Of a DNA stretch of 57,802 nt, positions 41,710 through 50,514 are shown piece by piece. A program made the translations under genes and the position numbers. This DNA comes from Leishmania donovani (Eukaryota > Euglenozoa > Kinetoplastea > Trypanosomatida > Trypanosomatidae): positions 1,316,356 through 1,374,157 of the forward strand of contig NC_018257.1 of NCBI RefSeq assembly GCF_000227135.1, read 5' to 3'. Below the pieces are notes generated by a model. That model ran no database searches. It was not told where the DNA came from and saw only the letters and a program-made list of their open reading frames with translations. Within the stretch, counting starts at the first letter, position 1; each line of letters begins with the position of its first letter.

Positions 41710-42321
41710 GTGTGGGGAGGCCAAGAGCCTGCAGCCCGGCCGCCGGGCACGGCTGCGGCCTCTTGGCGTCGGCGGACAGCGCTTGGCTGGCGCGGTGCCG
41801 AGGAGACGTGCGGCCATGATCGCGCTTGGACCAGCTCACGACGAGTCGCACCGACGGCTCACCACATATGCGCGCAGGCGCCCACCGCTTTTCTGCCTTT
41901 GCTGCCTTTGCTGCGTTGCGGTGGTGTGGAGCGTGATCGCGGCAACGGCCCGCTCTGCATGCACCGGAATCGCAGTGGGCTGGACGACGCCACACGGCGT
42001 TGGTTGTCCCGTCTCCCCGACGAGTCCTCGCTGCAAGTGTGTACGCTGCAGGAGACTCACTTCTCCCCTGCAGGCCTGGAAGGCGCTTGGTCTGCACGGC
42101 GTTCAGTCTTCTCGGTGCAGCAAGAGAGAGGGAGGGAGCACGAGTGTGGCCTCTTTGCGCTCGTGCAAGAGGGCATGCGGGCAGGTGCGGGCCCTCCCCC
42201 TGTTTTCCAGCACGAGGGTGCCGCCGTGATGGTGTGGCTTTGCGGCGTTGCCTTCCCTCCCCTCTTCCTCCTAGTCCTCACAATGTGGGGAACGGACGCC
42301 GACTCGCACCACTTGCTGTAG
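41710..42321 (+). pseudogene. AP-endonuclease fragment of retroposon D
   Basis: An open stretch whose second half reads MHRNRSGLDDATRRWLSRLP, then LQVCTLQETHFSPAGLEGAW, then CGLFALVQEGM. The GL...L...L spacing followed by LQET is the start of the apurinic-like endonuclease of ingi/L1Tc retroposons; Glu of QET would be the metal-binding residue. Downstream endonuclease motifs (SDH, the catalytic His) are not visible before the frame ends. Non-functional remnant. Confidence 0.65.
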
Positions 42322-43083
42322 GGCACGAAAGGACGATTCGACCGTGCCGGAGCCATTGTAAGCGACGGGCTCAGCGACAGCGACTTGACGGCGCGAGCAA
42401 TGAAGACACCGACATGGCGCAGTGCAGACGGGGACACGGAGACGTCATCGTACGTCACCCTCGCCCTCAACTGCCTTCACGTACGGTTGCGGCACCGTCA
42501 CAACGGCGCCTAGTGGCCACTGCGCGGTTCGATTCACTGTACCGCGCGCCATGGTTGACAAATCCGGTTCTCACGGACCGTGCGTGCCTCAACGGCGAAG
42601 AAGCGAGGACGCGCTAACCGCAGCAAGGGCAAAGGAGAGGCGGATGGCCCACGCCGTCATAGCCATCACAACGCCAGCGCGCATGCATCGTTTCCATGTA
42701 TATCACTCAATGCGGAGGTGAAGCGCATGCCTAATGGCAACAACCACCTGAAAGGCTGTCCCCTCTCTTTTAGAAGCGCTTATTATAGACCGCTGTGGGG
42801 ACGGAAACGGGTGCGATTTGAGGCACCTTTGGTGAAGGCACACTGTGCGACGCCCGAGCATTGCCCTCTCTCGACTATGCTCGCCGAAAAAAAAAGCTCC
42901 AACTAGCCGCCCTGAAGGAGAGATACTGTCCTGCGACAGCCTCGCTTTCCCCACCCTTCAGCGGCCCTCAATCATGGGCTCACATCAGATTCGGCCTGTC
43001 CATGTCCCCGTGCGTCCTGCACACGCTAGCAATGCTATAGGGTGACTTCCATCGGAGTGTGAGAGAGAGAGCAGGCCGACCCG

Positions 43084-43341
43084 TTGGTGACAGTGCACCA
43101 ACAGAAACGGAGGCTACATCCGGCAGTACCCCTCTTCCGTGTCCCACCGAGACGCAGATCCACATCCCTCCGACCGTCCACGATGGGTGAGTTCGAGATG
43201 GCGCTCCGTGATTTGCACTGCGACGCCGCACCAGGCCTCCACGAAATGCGCTGCGAGAGTGTCAAGGCTCTCCAGGTGCACGGCGGGGTGGGTGGGGGGG
43301 ATGCCCTGCGCACTAGTGGCGGGTGGTGCAGACGCTGGTAA
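43084..43341 (+). pseudogene. Reverse-transcriptase finger remnant of retroposon D
   Basis: The centre reads TMGEFEMALRDLHCDAAPGL followed by HEMRCESVKAL. This corresponds to the helix-loop before the RT palm in ingi-type elements (E-x-x-x-AL-x-x-L...AxG-x-x-x-x...E-x-x-K-x-L). Flanking residues do not continue into recognisable palm motifs. Within 300 bases downstream the sequence is already at RNase H, so most of the RT is deleted. Confidence 0.6.
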
Positions 43342-43644
43342 CAGCGGTGTGGCAGCACTTTGGCGGCCCTCACACGGACGTGCAGGCCTCGACGCCCTCG
43401 GAGCCCCGCACGCACACACCTCGCTTGTGCGCAGTGGCCGCGTGTTCCACAGCCCATCACTCCCCGGACAGGCTGCAGGCGGACTGTGCGGCACAGGCAG
43501 ATATCATATATCAGGTGCGGCTGCAATGGTTTGTGATAATAACACATCTATAGGCACGGCGAGAAGGGGCTGCGGCCTCCTTGCTTGTTGCCACCGCGCT
43601 GAGTGTAAAGCAGTGGAGGTGGGGCTCGGCCTGCTGCGATAACA

Positions 43645-43896
43645 GCCGCATCGACCAAGAAACCGAAGAGCAGGTGTACCTGGTTGTTGCGGACTCGCTC
43701 TCCTTCGTCACGGCGCTCGGCACGGGCCCCACAAGAGCGGAAGGATGGCGTGCTGATGCGTGCCTGGGCCCCAATGCTGGTGCTGTTAGCCCGCCGCGTG
43801 GCGCCTCTCACTTCCGTTTGTGTGTGGTGATTGCGAATGGAGACACACCGACGACGCTGACAAGCATGCGAAGTCGGCAATGGCGGAGGGTCAGGC
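43645..43896 (+). repeat. 252-bp direct repeat, first copy (RNase H segment)
   Basis: Begins GCCGCATCGACCAAGAAACC and encodes the RNase H piece VVADSLSFVTALGTGP. It appears identical to 43996-44247 and runs straight into an N gap. Either a tandem duplication or an assembly collapse/overlap at a scaffold gap. Confidence 0.9.
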
Positions 43897-43995
43897 NNNN
43901 NNNNNNNNNNNNNNNNNNNNNNNNNNNNNNNNNNNNNNNNNNNNNNNNNNNNNNNNNNNNNNNNNNNNNNNNNNNNNNNNNNNNNNNNNNNNNNN
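43897..43995. other. Assembly gap (99 N)
   Basis: Run of N between the two copies of the 252-bp repeat. Its length is probably an estimate. Confidence 0.99.
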
Positions 43996-44247
43996 GCCGC
44001 ATCGACCAAGAAACCGAAGAGCAGGTGTACCTGGTTGTTGCGGACTCGCTCTCCTTCGTCACGGCGCTCGGCACGGGCCCCACAAGAGCGGAAGGATGGC
44101 GTGCTGATGCGTGCCTGGGCCCCAATGCTGGTGCTGTTAGCCCGCCGCGTGGCGCCTCTCACTTCCGTTTGTGTGTGGTGATTGCGAATGGAGACACACC
44201 GACGACGCTGACAAGCATGCGAAGTCGGCAATGGCGGAGGGTCAGGC
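43996..44247 (+). repeat. 252-bp direct repeat, second copy (RNase H segment)
   Basis: Same sequence as 43645-43896 as far as can be read; here it continues beyond GGTCAGGC into the downstream C-terminal part of the element. Confidence 0.9.
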
Positions 44248-44576
44248 GACACTTGCATGGATCACGGTGTCGGTCGCTGGTCTCAGACGCCAGGCCGACA
44301 TCCACCGGAACCGCGGGCCACGCGATGCGTCACGCGCTACTTGACGGCGACCGCCCCACACTAGAAAAAAGATGCGGAGCCCACGAGGCGACAGGCGGAC
44401 CCTCCTCGCCCAGCTCCGCACGGGCACCTGTGCGTGCTTTGGATTCCTGCAAGCGGCGGGTAGCTGGCAGTGCCAAGACGGCGTGCGGGTGCGGTGCGGC
44501 GAGGAGCTGACCCCCGTCGGGTGCGTACGGCTGCCCCTTCCCAACCCTGTGCCCCCTTCGCTGCGACAGGCTGTGA

Positions 44577-44883
44577 NNNNNNNNNNNNNNNNNNNNNNNN
44601 NNNNNNNNNNNNNNNNNNNNNNNNNNNNNNNNNNNNNNNNNNNNNNNNNNNNNNNNNNNNNNNNNNNNNNNNNNNNNNNNNNNNNNNNNNNNNNNNNNNN
44701 NNNNNNNNNNNNNNNNNNNNNNNNNNNNNNNNNNNNNNNNNNNNNNNNNNNNNNNNNNNNNNNNNNNNNNNNNNNNNNNNNNNNNNNNNNNNNNNNNNNN
44801 NNNNNNNNNNNNNNNNNNNNNNNNNNNNNNNNNNNNNNNNNNNNNNNNNNNNNNNNNNNNNNNNNNNNNNNNNNNNNNNNNNN
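44577..44883. other. Assembly gap (307 N)
   Basis: Run of N within retroposon D, between the C-terminal coding remnant and the 3' tail. Confidence 0.99.
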
Positions 44884-45220
44884 TGGTGCATCGCATTCCC
44901 GACGAAGCATCCAGAGGTGCGAAGAGCGCGAGTGATGAGCGAGAGAGGAGCCCCGTAGTACATGCCGATTATGCCCACAGCGCATGCGCGCGCAGCATGC
45001 GGCATCTCCTCCATCCCACCGTGCGGGCGGATGAGGCGCCGACCGCGCGGCACGTATCCAAAGAGGGGACGAGGCGGGAGAGGAGGGGCCCGCTAGACGC
45101 ATGTCCCGATTCGACGGCATGACGGTTGCTCCTAGACGGCCAGGACGTCTCCGCAGCGCGGCAGTGGGTGCGTGGGCTGCGGCTGTGCATGCGCGTGCTT
45201 TTGCTGTCTGTTGAGCTGCG

Positions 45221-46134
45221 TCATGAGACATTGTAAGAATTGCCTGTTCTGATGTTTAACACCAACAGACGGATGCTACGCCGTCTTTTTCTCCGATCTG
45301 CATCTGAATCTGTATTCAAACGGCGTTGTTTTTTTTTTAGGTTTTTTTTTTTGCTGATGCTTTTCCCTTTTTGTTTTGGGGAGTGTTGTCTTCATCCTCT
45401 AGTCGCCGGTTTGTGTGAATAGGATTGAGTTTTTTTTCTGTTTACGTGTACCCTGCATGTTGTTTTATTTTTGCATAAATGTTTTTTCTTCCCAGTTTAC
45501 TCTCTGTGCTTTATTCGACCCTTTTTTGTTTTGTGTCATCTGCGATGATGTTTGGGTGTCTGAACGCAACGAGGTTTATGAGTAAGGGTTTGAAAACCCC
45601 CCAAAACGAAGCGATAAAGGAAAAGGCTAACTTCGCTGAGGACGCGGAGTACGTCGCGCATTCGTGCCAAAAGGTGTCTCCTGTCGAAAAGCGCCGAGTG
45701 AAGTTTACAACTTCATGCTCTTCTCATAGAGGGAAGTGCGTCGTGAGTATAGCTGGGCGATGTGCCTGGGCACTTACTGGGAATGGGGGTAGCGGGAAAG
45801 GACAGCGCGGGCCAGGATAACGGAGTCGCTTTTTTGAGCGATGCTGCACCGAGGCACTCTTGCGTGAAAAGGCGAGAAACATGCAACAGCTTCTTTGAAT
45901 ATCCGACTGCCCTTTGCTCGCTCTCTCTGGTGTTCACCTTCCGTAGTCGCTGCTGCGCTGAGGCATACTCCCTTTTACACCTTGGCTTGCTCGTGACTAT
46001 TGTTTTAAAAAAGGTAGTTTTGGGTGTTGCTGCCTACGCGACGGTGATCCTTTTGTCGCTCGCCTCATATAGACATTTCCCTGCAGGGAGTGAGCGTGTG
46101 TGGGTCTGTGTGTGACAGCGAGAGCAACTCAGCC
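45221..46134. other. T-rich intergenic / 5' UTR of the membrane protein gene
   Basis: No supported gene. T runs at 45330-45338, 45342-45352 and 45429-45437. An open stretch at 45544-45820 has no codon bias like the neighbours and no homology I can see. The likely acceptor is ATTTCCCTGCAG with AG at 46085-46086. Confidence 0.45.
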
Positions 46135-48708
46135 ATGAACTCGAACTCGCTAGGCGCAGGTGCGAACGGGAGCTTTTACTACCCCAATCGATCAAAACAG
46201 GATGAGGCGTCCTACGAAGTGTCGATAGGAGATGGCTACACGACGGAGATGGTGACGGATCCGAACGCTCCCGCGACGGAGCAGACGCAGGCGGAGAACG
46301 AAACGGCGGCGACCCTGTCGAACGGGTACGACTACGGCAACTACTATGACCCATCATTGTATCAGAACTACTACTACCAGGACGACGACGGCAATTACTA
46401 TTACTACACCGACGCGCAGCAGTCCGCATCAAACGATATCGCCCAGGAGATACATGTTAGCGTTACGCCGACACCTCAGAATCTTGTTCGATCCTACGAG
46501 TACGCGTCGTATGACCCGCCAACGTACAACTGGTTCGTGGATATTGTAGTAGACACGTTCTTATCAACGCCCTTCCGAGTCTACCTCACAATATTGCTCT
46601 ACTGCGCCGCGGCGCTCATTGGCACTCTTGGGCTGAATTACACCTTTGCATTGCTGTACCGTCTGTACGCCCCACCGATCCCGAACACCAACAAGAGCTT
46701 GCAGTCGTTCGCGTACTTTGCTCTCTTCTTCTATGCCAGTTTTGTGATAGTCGCGACACTCTGCGCCTTGATGGACATGGTGCGCAACCTGTGGACTCTA
46801 AAGCGTGGCGACGTTGCTTTTTGGGGGATGTCGCACCGGTCCTTCTCCAAACGCATGCCACCCTACCTTGTATACCTTGTCATCATTCTTGTCATCGTCT
46901 TTTTGCCGCTCCTGTGGGGGATCATGGAGGCTGGGATTAGGAAGCAGTCGCTCGTGTACGTGGCGCAGCGCTACGCGAACGTTGCCGTGCTGGCGGCAAC
47001 GTTCCTGGTTGTCGTCTGCTATCTGTGGTTCTACTGGAGAGCGCTGGTGTACAAGTGGTCGGCTATCACGAAGCGAGCCGAGCGCGACGATTTTGAGCTG
47101 CGCCGGCGTGCGTACAAGGCCCACCCAGATAAGATGAACAAGATGCACTGGTATCATGCGTCCACAGTACTGGAGGAGTTTGGCATGGATGGCGACACAC
47201 TGCTCTACAACTCCGTTGTCTTCACCGTCGGCTGCGTGCCGCTGTTTTCTCTCTACGCGGCGCAGACGCTGAGCACCTACACCGGCACCCCGTCCGTGGT
47301 GTGGCCAGCGATCGCATCGATCTCGATGGTTTGCGTTTACATCCTCTCCTGGATCACGTTGATGCGACGCAAGAGTCAGTGGGCCACCTACGCGTCGTTG
47401 ATGCTCATTGTGCTGATGCTTGCCCTAGGCCTCACTGGTGGCGCCGTGGGCGGCCACCCGATCACGGCAGTCATCGTGGTTGTTCTCTTTGTTGCGGCAC
47501 ACGGCATGGTGTCCCGCAAACGCAAGCACTGCTTGACGAAAAAGGAGTTACGGGCAACTCTAAAGTTGCCATACACCGCGCAGGCAGACGACGACACGCC
47601 ACAGGAGCGGCGGATCGACACATATCTCTTCTGCTGCCGCAACCTCATTCTCGACTACATGAAGTGCTGCGATGTCAAGAAGCACTTTGGCTACCGCCAC
47701 CCCGACGTTGTGGAGGCGGAGAGGCGCTTCATGATCAGCCGCATCGCACTCCGCACGGATCAGAAGGCGCTGCTCATCTGGTGGGTCATAGTCATGCTCG
47801 CTGTGGCCTTTGTTATGGCGCTCTCGAACAGTATCCAGTATCGATTCAGCACACCGATTGCGGTTTTAGCGAACACGTCCGTGACGGGGCTCACCCCATC
47901 CCTTCCGCTGTGTGAGAAGGTGTTTAATGCCAATGGTGCTGCACCGCTGAAGATGCTAGACTTGGCCTTACTAGCCGCGCTGTCGTACACCTACGGCGCG
48001 AACGGCGACGCCGACTTCGCCACGTGGTTCTCCAGCAAGCCTTCCCTGCTACGCATGCACCCGGTCGTGCTGCCGTACACGCTGAACTTCCACACAGATG
48101 GGACGAACATTTCCTTCTCCCACTACGTCGACGTATCTAGCAGATACCACGTGATCACGCTGAACTCGAACAGCAGGGGCCTGTCCCTCTTCCGGGACTT
48201 GGACGACTGGGGTGAGTCCATTGCCCTTCAGGCTGCCGGCGCCATCTCCCCTCTCATCAACATCTGGGACGAAGAGAACCGCGCGGCATTTGTGCAGAGG
48301 GCCCGCTTTCTCAAGACGTGGCTCCCGCCTTCCACTGCGTTGGATGGCGTGAAAACGTACATAGCAGCACTGAACAGATCCGGCGACTCCACCGGCATTT
48401 TGATCGTCGGAGACCAGTTCAACGGCGGCTATGCGAAGAGGCTGTCTGCCGAGCTGAATTTGCCCTTTGTCGCCTTCAACCCACCGGGCACCAAGTACAT
48501 CAACATGTTCTTGACAAACGGAACGCAACTGAGCGGTGTGCGGAGTCTGTGGTCATACGTGGACTCGCTGGAGGATGCGGTCAACACAGCGTACTACCCG
48601 TGCAAGGCCAATCTCTCCTCCAACCGCTGCGGTCGCATCAGCACTGTTGTCAAATATTTGTTGGAGACCTGTGGTGATCCCGCGGGCCGTGCGATGAATC
48701 AAGTCTAG
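46135..48708 (+). CDS. Multi-pass membrane protein with degenerate lipase-like C-terminal domain
   Basis: 857 aa. A soluble N-terminus is rich in Tyr/Asp/Asn (NYYDPSLYQNYYYQDDDGNY, about 65-90). Hydrophobic segments begin near residue 145 and recur at roughly 200, 245, 290, 355, 400, 430 and 550. The C-terminal ~290 residues look like a class 3 lipase alpha/beta domain. A nucleophile-elbow-like stretch reads ILIVGDQFNGG (G759-D-Q-F-N-G-G765) and is followed by LPFVAFNPPGTKY, where active lipases have GHSLGG and then hydrophobic-FxxPG. The serine position is Gln, so catalysis as a serine lipase is unlikely. I know no function for the trypanosomatid family. The ATG at 46135 (MNSNSLG) is the first real ATG; the frame before it starts with GTG. 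Confidence 0.83.
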   Translation: MNSNSLGAGANGSFYYPNRSKQDEASYEVSIGDGYTTEMVTDPNAPATEQTQAENETAATLSNGYDYGNYYDPSLYQNYYYQDDDGNYYYYTDAQQSASNDIAQEIHVSVTPTPQNLVRSYEYASYDPPTYNWFVDIVVDTFLSTPFRVYLTILLYCAAALIGTLGLNYTFALLYRLYAPPIPNTNKSLQSFAYFALFFYASFVIVATLCALMDMVRNLWTLKRGDVAFWGMSHRSFSKRMPPYLVYLVIILVIVFLPLLWGIMEAGIRKQSLVYVAQRYANVAVLAATFLVVVCYLWFYWRALVYKWSAITKRAERDDFELRRRAYKAHPDKMNKMHWYHASTVLEEFGMDGDTLLYNSVVFTVGCVPLFSLYAAQTLSTYTGTPSVVWPAIASISMVCVYILSWITLMRRKSQWATYASLMLIVLMLALGLTGGAVGGHPITAVIVVVLFVAAHGMVSRKRKHCLTKKELRATLKLPYTAQADDDTPQERRIDTYLFCCRNLILDYMKCCDVKKHFGYRHPDVVEAERRFMISRIALRTDQKALLIWWVIVMLAVAFVMALSNSIQYRFSTPIAVLANTSVTGLTPSLPLCEKVFNANGAAPLKMLDLALLAALSYTYGANGDADFATWFSSKPSLLRMHPVVLPYTLNFHTDGTNISFSHYVDVSSRYHVITLNSNSRGLSLFRDLDDWGESIALQAAGAISPLINIWDEENRAAFVQRARFLKTWLPPSTALDGVKTYIAALNRSGDSTGILIVGDQFNGGYAKRLSAELNLPFVAFNPPGTKYINMFLTNGTQLSGVRSLWSYVDSLEDAVNTAYYPCKANLSSNRCGRISTVVKYLLETCGDPAGRAMNQV

Positions 48709-49521
48709 GTTTCCTCGGATTCCAGACACGTGCGTGGGTGTCGCCGTCTTCGCCTCTCGCTGGCACACGTAGCTGATATGGGCGCGCACTTGCACGTTCA
48801 CTGCTGCCGTCACCTTTTCCCCGCTTCTTTCTACTCCCTTTTTTCACGACCATTGGACTCTCATCTACCCCTCTGCTTGCCGTGCCGATAGCCTTCCTCA
48901 CGTAGACAAGGATCCCCTCGGTCATCACTGCCTACAGTGGCTATTGGTGTGATGATGTGTGCGTGCCTGTTCCTTCTTTGCCTTCACTTTCACCCCCTCT
49001 TGCTATATCTTGCTGGCCTCTTTTTTTTTTGTCGTATATATATTCTTGCTCTTCGATTCACTTTTATGCATGCCCTCTTGCTGTATCTTGCCATGCGGGA
49101 TTTATTTGGGAGAGAGGCGCAGCGAGACTTTGGTGGCACTTAGAGTTTGTACAAAATCTTCTTTAAGACACGAAAGAAGACGCACGCACCAGCTCTCTCC
49201 GATGAACTCGACACTCAGGGCGTACCTGTACTGAGTGGAGCACCGCTCTCAAGAAGGTCATTACGCCCTTTTTTGGTTCGCTTCTATTGCGATGGGGCTA
49301 AACTGTTGCACAAGCGATCTCCAGCATCCTGCTTGATCATCTTCGCAGCAGCACCCCCCCCTCTCTCTCCCCCAACTCCACCTCCTTTACCGCGACGCTC
49401 TTCCTTTCTATGCGCGTCTCCCTCATGCATGAGAACCGCGATTCTCCACGAACGAGCAAAGACCCGTGTCGAAGCGAGTTTCTTTCTTCTAGCCCACCGC
49501 AAATCATCAAAATTGCAGATC
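48709..49521. other. Intergenic region
   Basis: No gene. Pyrimidine-rich DNA at 48800-48890, a T run at 49021-49030, a short TA stretch at 49035-49042, and CT-rich DNA at 49350-49500 before the small mitochondrial gene. Confidence 0.5.
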
Positions 49522-49767
49522 ATGCTCCGTCGCACTTGCTTGACTGCTCTGCAGCGCAGCAGCGTCCGCTACGCTGCCGCGGCTCCGAAGACTTCATTCG
49601 CCGCTGGGAAAGCTGGTGCTGCTTCCACGGCCCCTGAAATGACCTCCAAGGCCGGTGCCTCTACCACCGGTGGGGACACGGTGATGGACAAAATGGTCCT
49701 TTTGGCGGCCCTTGGCTCGCTTGTGGCTTGGTGGATGACTGTGCCTGGCCCCCAGCACCAGCACTAA
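49522..49767 (+). CDS. Small mitochondrial single-pass membrane protein
   Basis: 81 aa. The N-terminus MLRRTCLTALQRSSVRYAAA is a classical basic amphipathic mitochondrial presequence with Arg and no acids. An Ala/Ser/Thr-rich linker follows, then one hydrophobic helix MVLLAALGSLVAWWMTV (about 58-74) and a short polar tail PGPQHQH. This is the layout of small accessory subunits of respiratory complexes or ATP synthase, but I cannot assign a complex. Candidate acceptors are AG at 49489-49490 after TTTCTTTCTTCTAG and AG at 49517-49518. The ATG at 49522 is chosen because it starts the presequence. Confidence 0.75.
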   Translation: MLRRTCLTALQRSSVRYAAAAPKTSFAAGKAGAASTAPEMTSKAGASTTGGDTVMDKMVLLAALGSLVAWWMTVPGPQHQH

Positions 49768-50514
49768 GAAAGGGAGCGTTGTTCCCCGGAGGAGTAAATC
49801 ACCCATGCGTTTTTTTTTTCCCCTCGGTCGGTTTCCACGCCCTTACCGCGAGTCAGTAAGAAGCAGGGGATTTCTGTAATTCAGGGCAATGGGTCAAAGG
49901 AAGTTGCCAGAGTGGCGGGTCTAATAGTAGTATCATCTCCGATGAAGGCAACGAGAAGAAAAAAGTGCGCTGTAGCACGAACGCAGGGGTGGCGAGAAAT
50001 CCCTGTGGTGTGTCGTTGTGACTACAGACCCTTTCTGTTTTGTAGGTTAACTCTCATCAGCCTGCCCTAGACTTGAGGAGTGATACCGGCATGCGTAGTG
50101 GTCCGGCATCCTCGTCCTGGAAGCATGACGTTGCATGCCTATCCGAGGCGAAAAAGAAAAAAGGGTGCCGTGCTAGAATGTAGAATACCGTTCGCGGAAC
50201 GGGCACATGAGCGCTTTTTGTGGGATGGTGACCTTTCTCTCTCTCCACTCCGTTGGACCCTGACGCATCTGCGGAGCTGCTCACGGTTAGGCACTTCTTT
50301 ACTGCGCAGCCGATTGGAGGAGCACCCGCTTGCGACCTTCCGCTACAGCTTCTGCCGCCCCTCCGCCTTCTTCGTTGCACCTTTTACCGTTTCATCTTCC
50401 CTATGACATCGTTGCCTCTGAGCACAGCACGCAGAACTACCTGTCTCACTCAGGTCTCTTCTGGCGCGTCTGGCCTTGGCTACCGCCACTCCCCTCATCC
50501 CACCTGTGAAACGC
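49768..50514. other. Intergenic region
   Basis: No gene supported. T run at 49810-49819. Pyrimidine-rich stretch at 50345-50400 precedes the CPSF-A gene. Confidence 0.45.

Larger units (their letters stand above)
41661..45220 (+). mobile_element. Degenerate long ingi-related retroposon (copy D), gapped
   Basis: About 3.5 kb including gaps. In order: cap ATGACGCCGTTTACTCC; Pr77-like block; shared head; endonuclease piece with LQVCTLQETHFSPAG (about 42020-42070); a decayed stretch; a reverse-transcriptase finger segment FEMALRDLHCDAAPGLHEM (about 43192-43250); an RNase H segment VYLVVADSLSFVTALGTGP (about 43676-43730) continuing, one base out of frame, into CGDCEWRHTDDADKHAKSA (43820-43880); a C-terminal LRTGTCACFGFL segment (44415-44450); then the 3' tail shared with copy B. 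Frames are broken by stops and shifts, and the palm with the catalytic Asp pair was not found. This fits the degenerate ingi/L1Tc-related elements (DIREs) of Leishmania. Confidence 0.8.

Noticed and set aside
45221..45231. TCATGAGAC just after copy D equals the first bases of the A/B cap
   Set aside because: Only nine bases; could be chance. It does not extend into the rest of the head, so no fifth copy is claimed.
45544..45820. Possible small gene before the membrane protein
   Set aside because: Contains a lysine/alanine-containing stretch but has A/T-ending codons unlike all neighbours and no recognisable feature.
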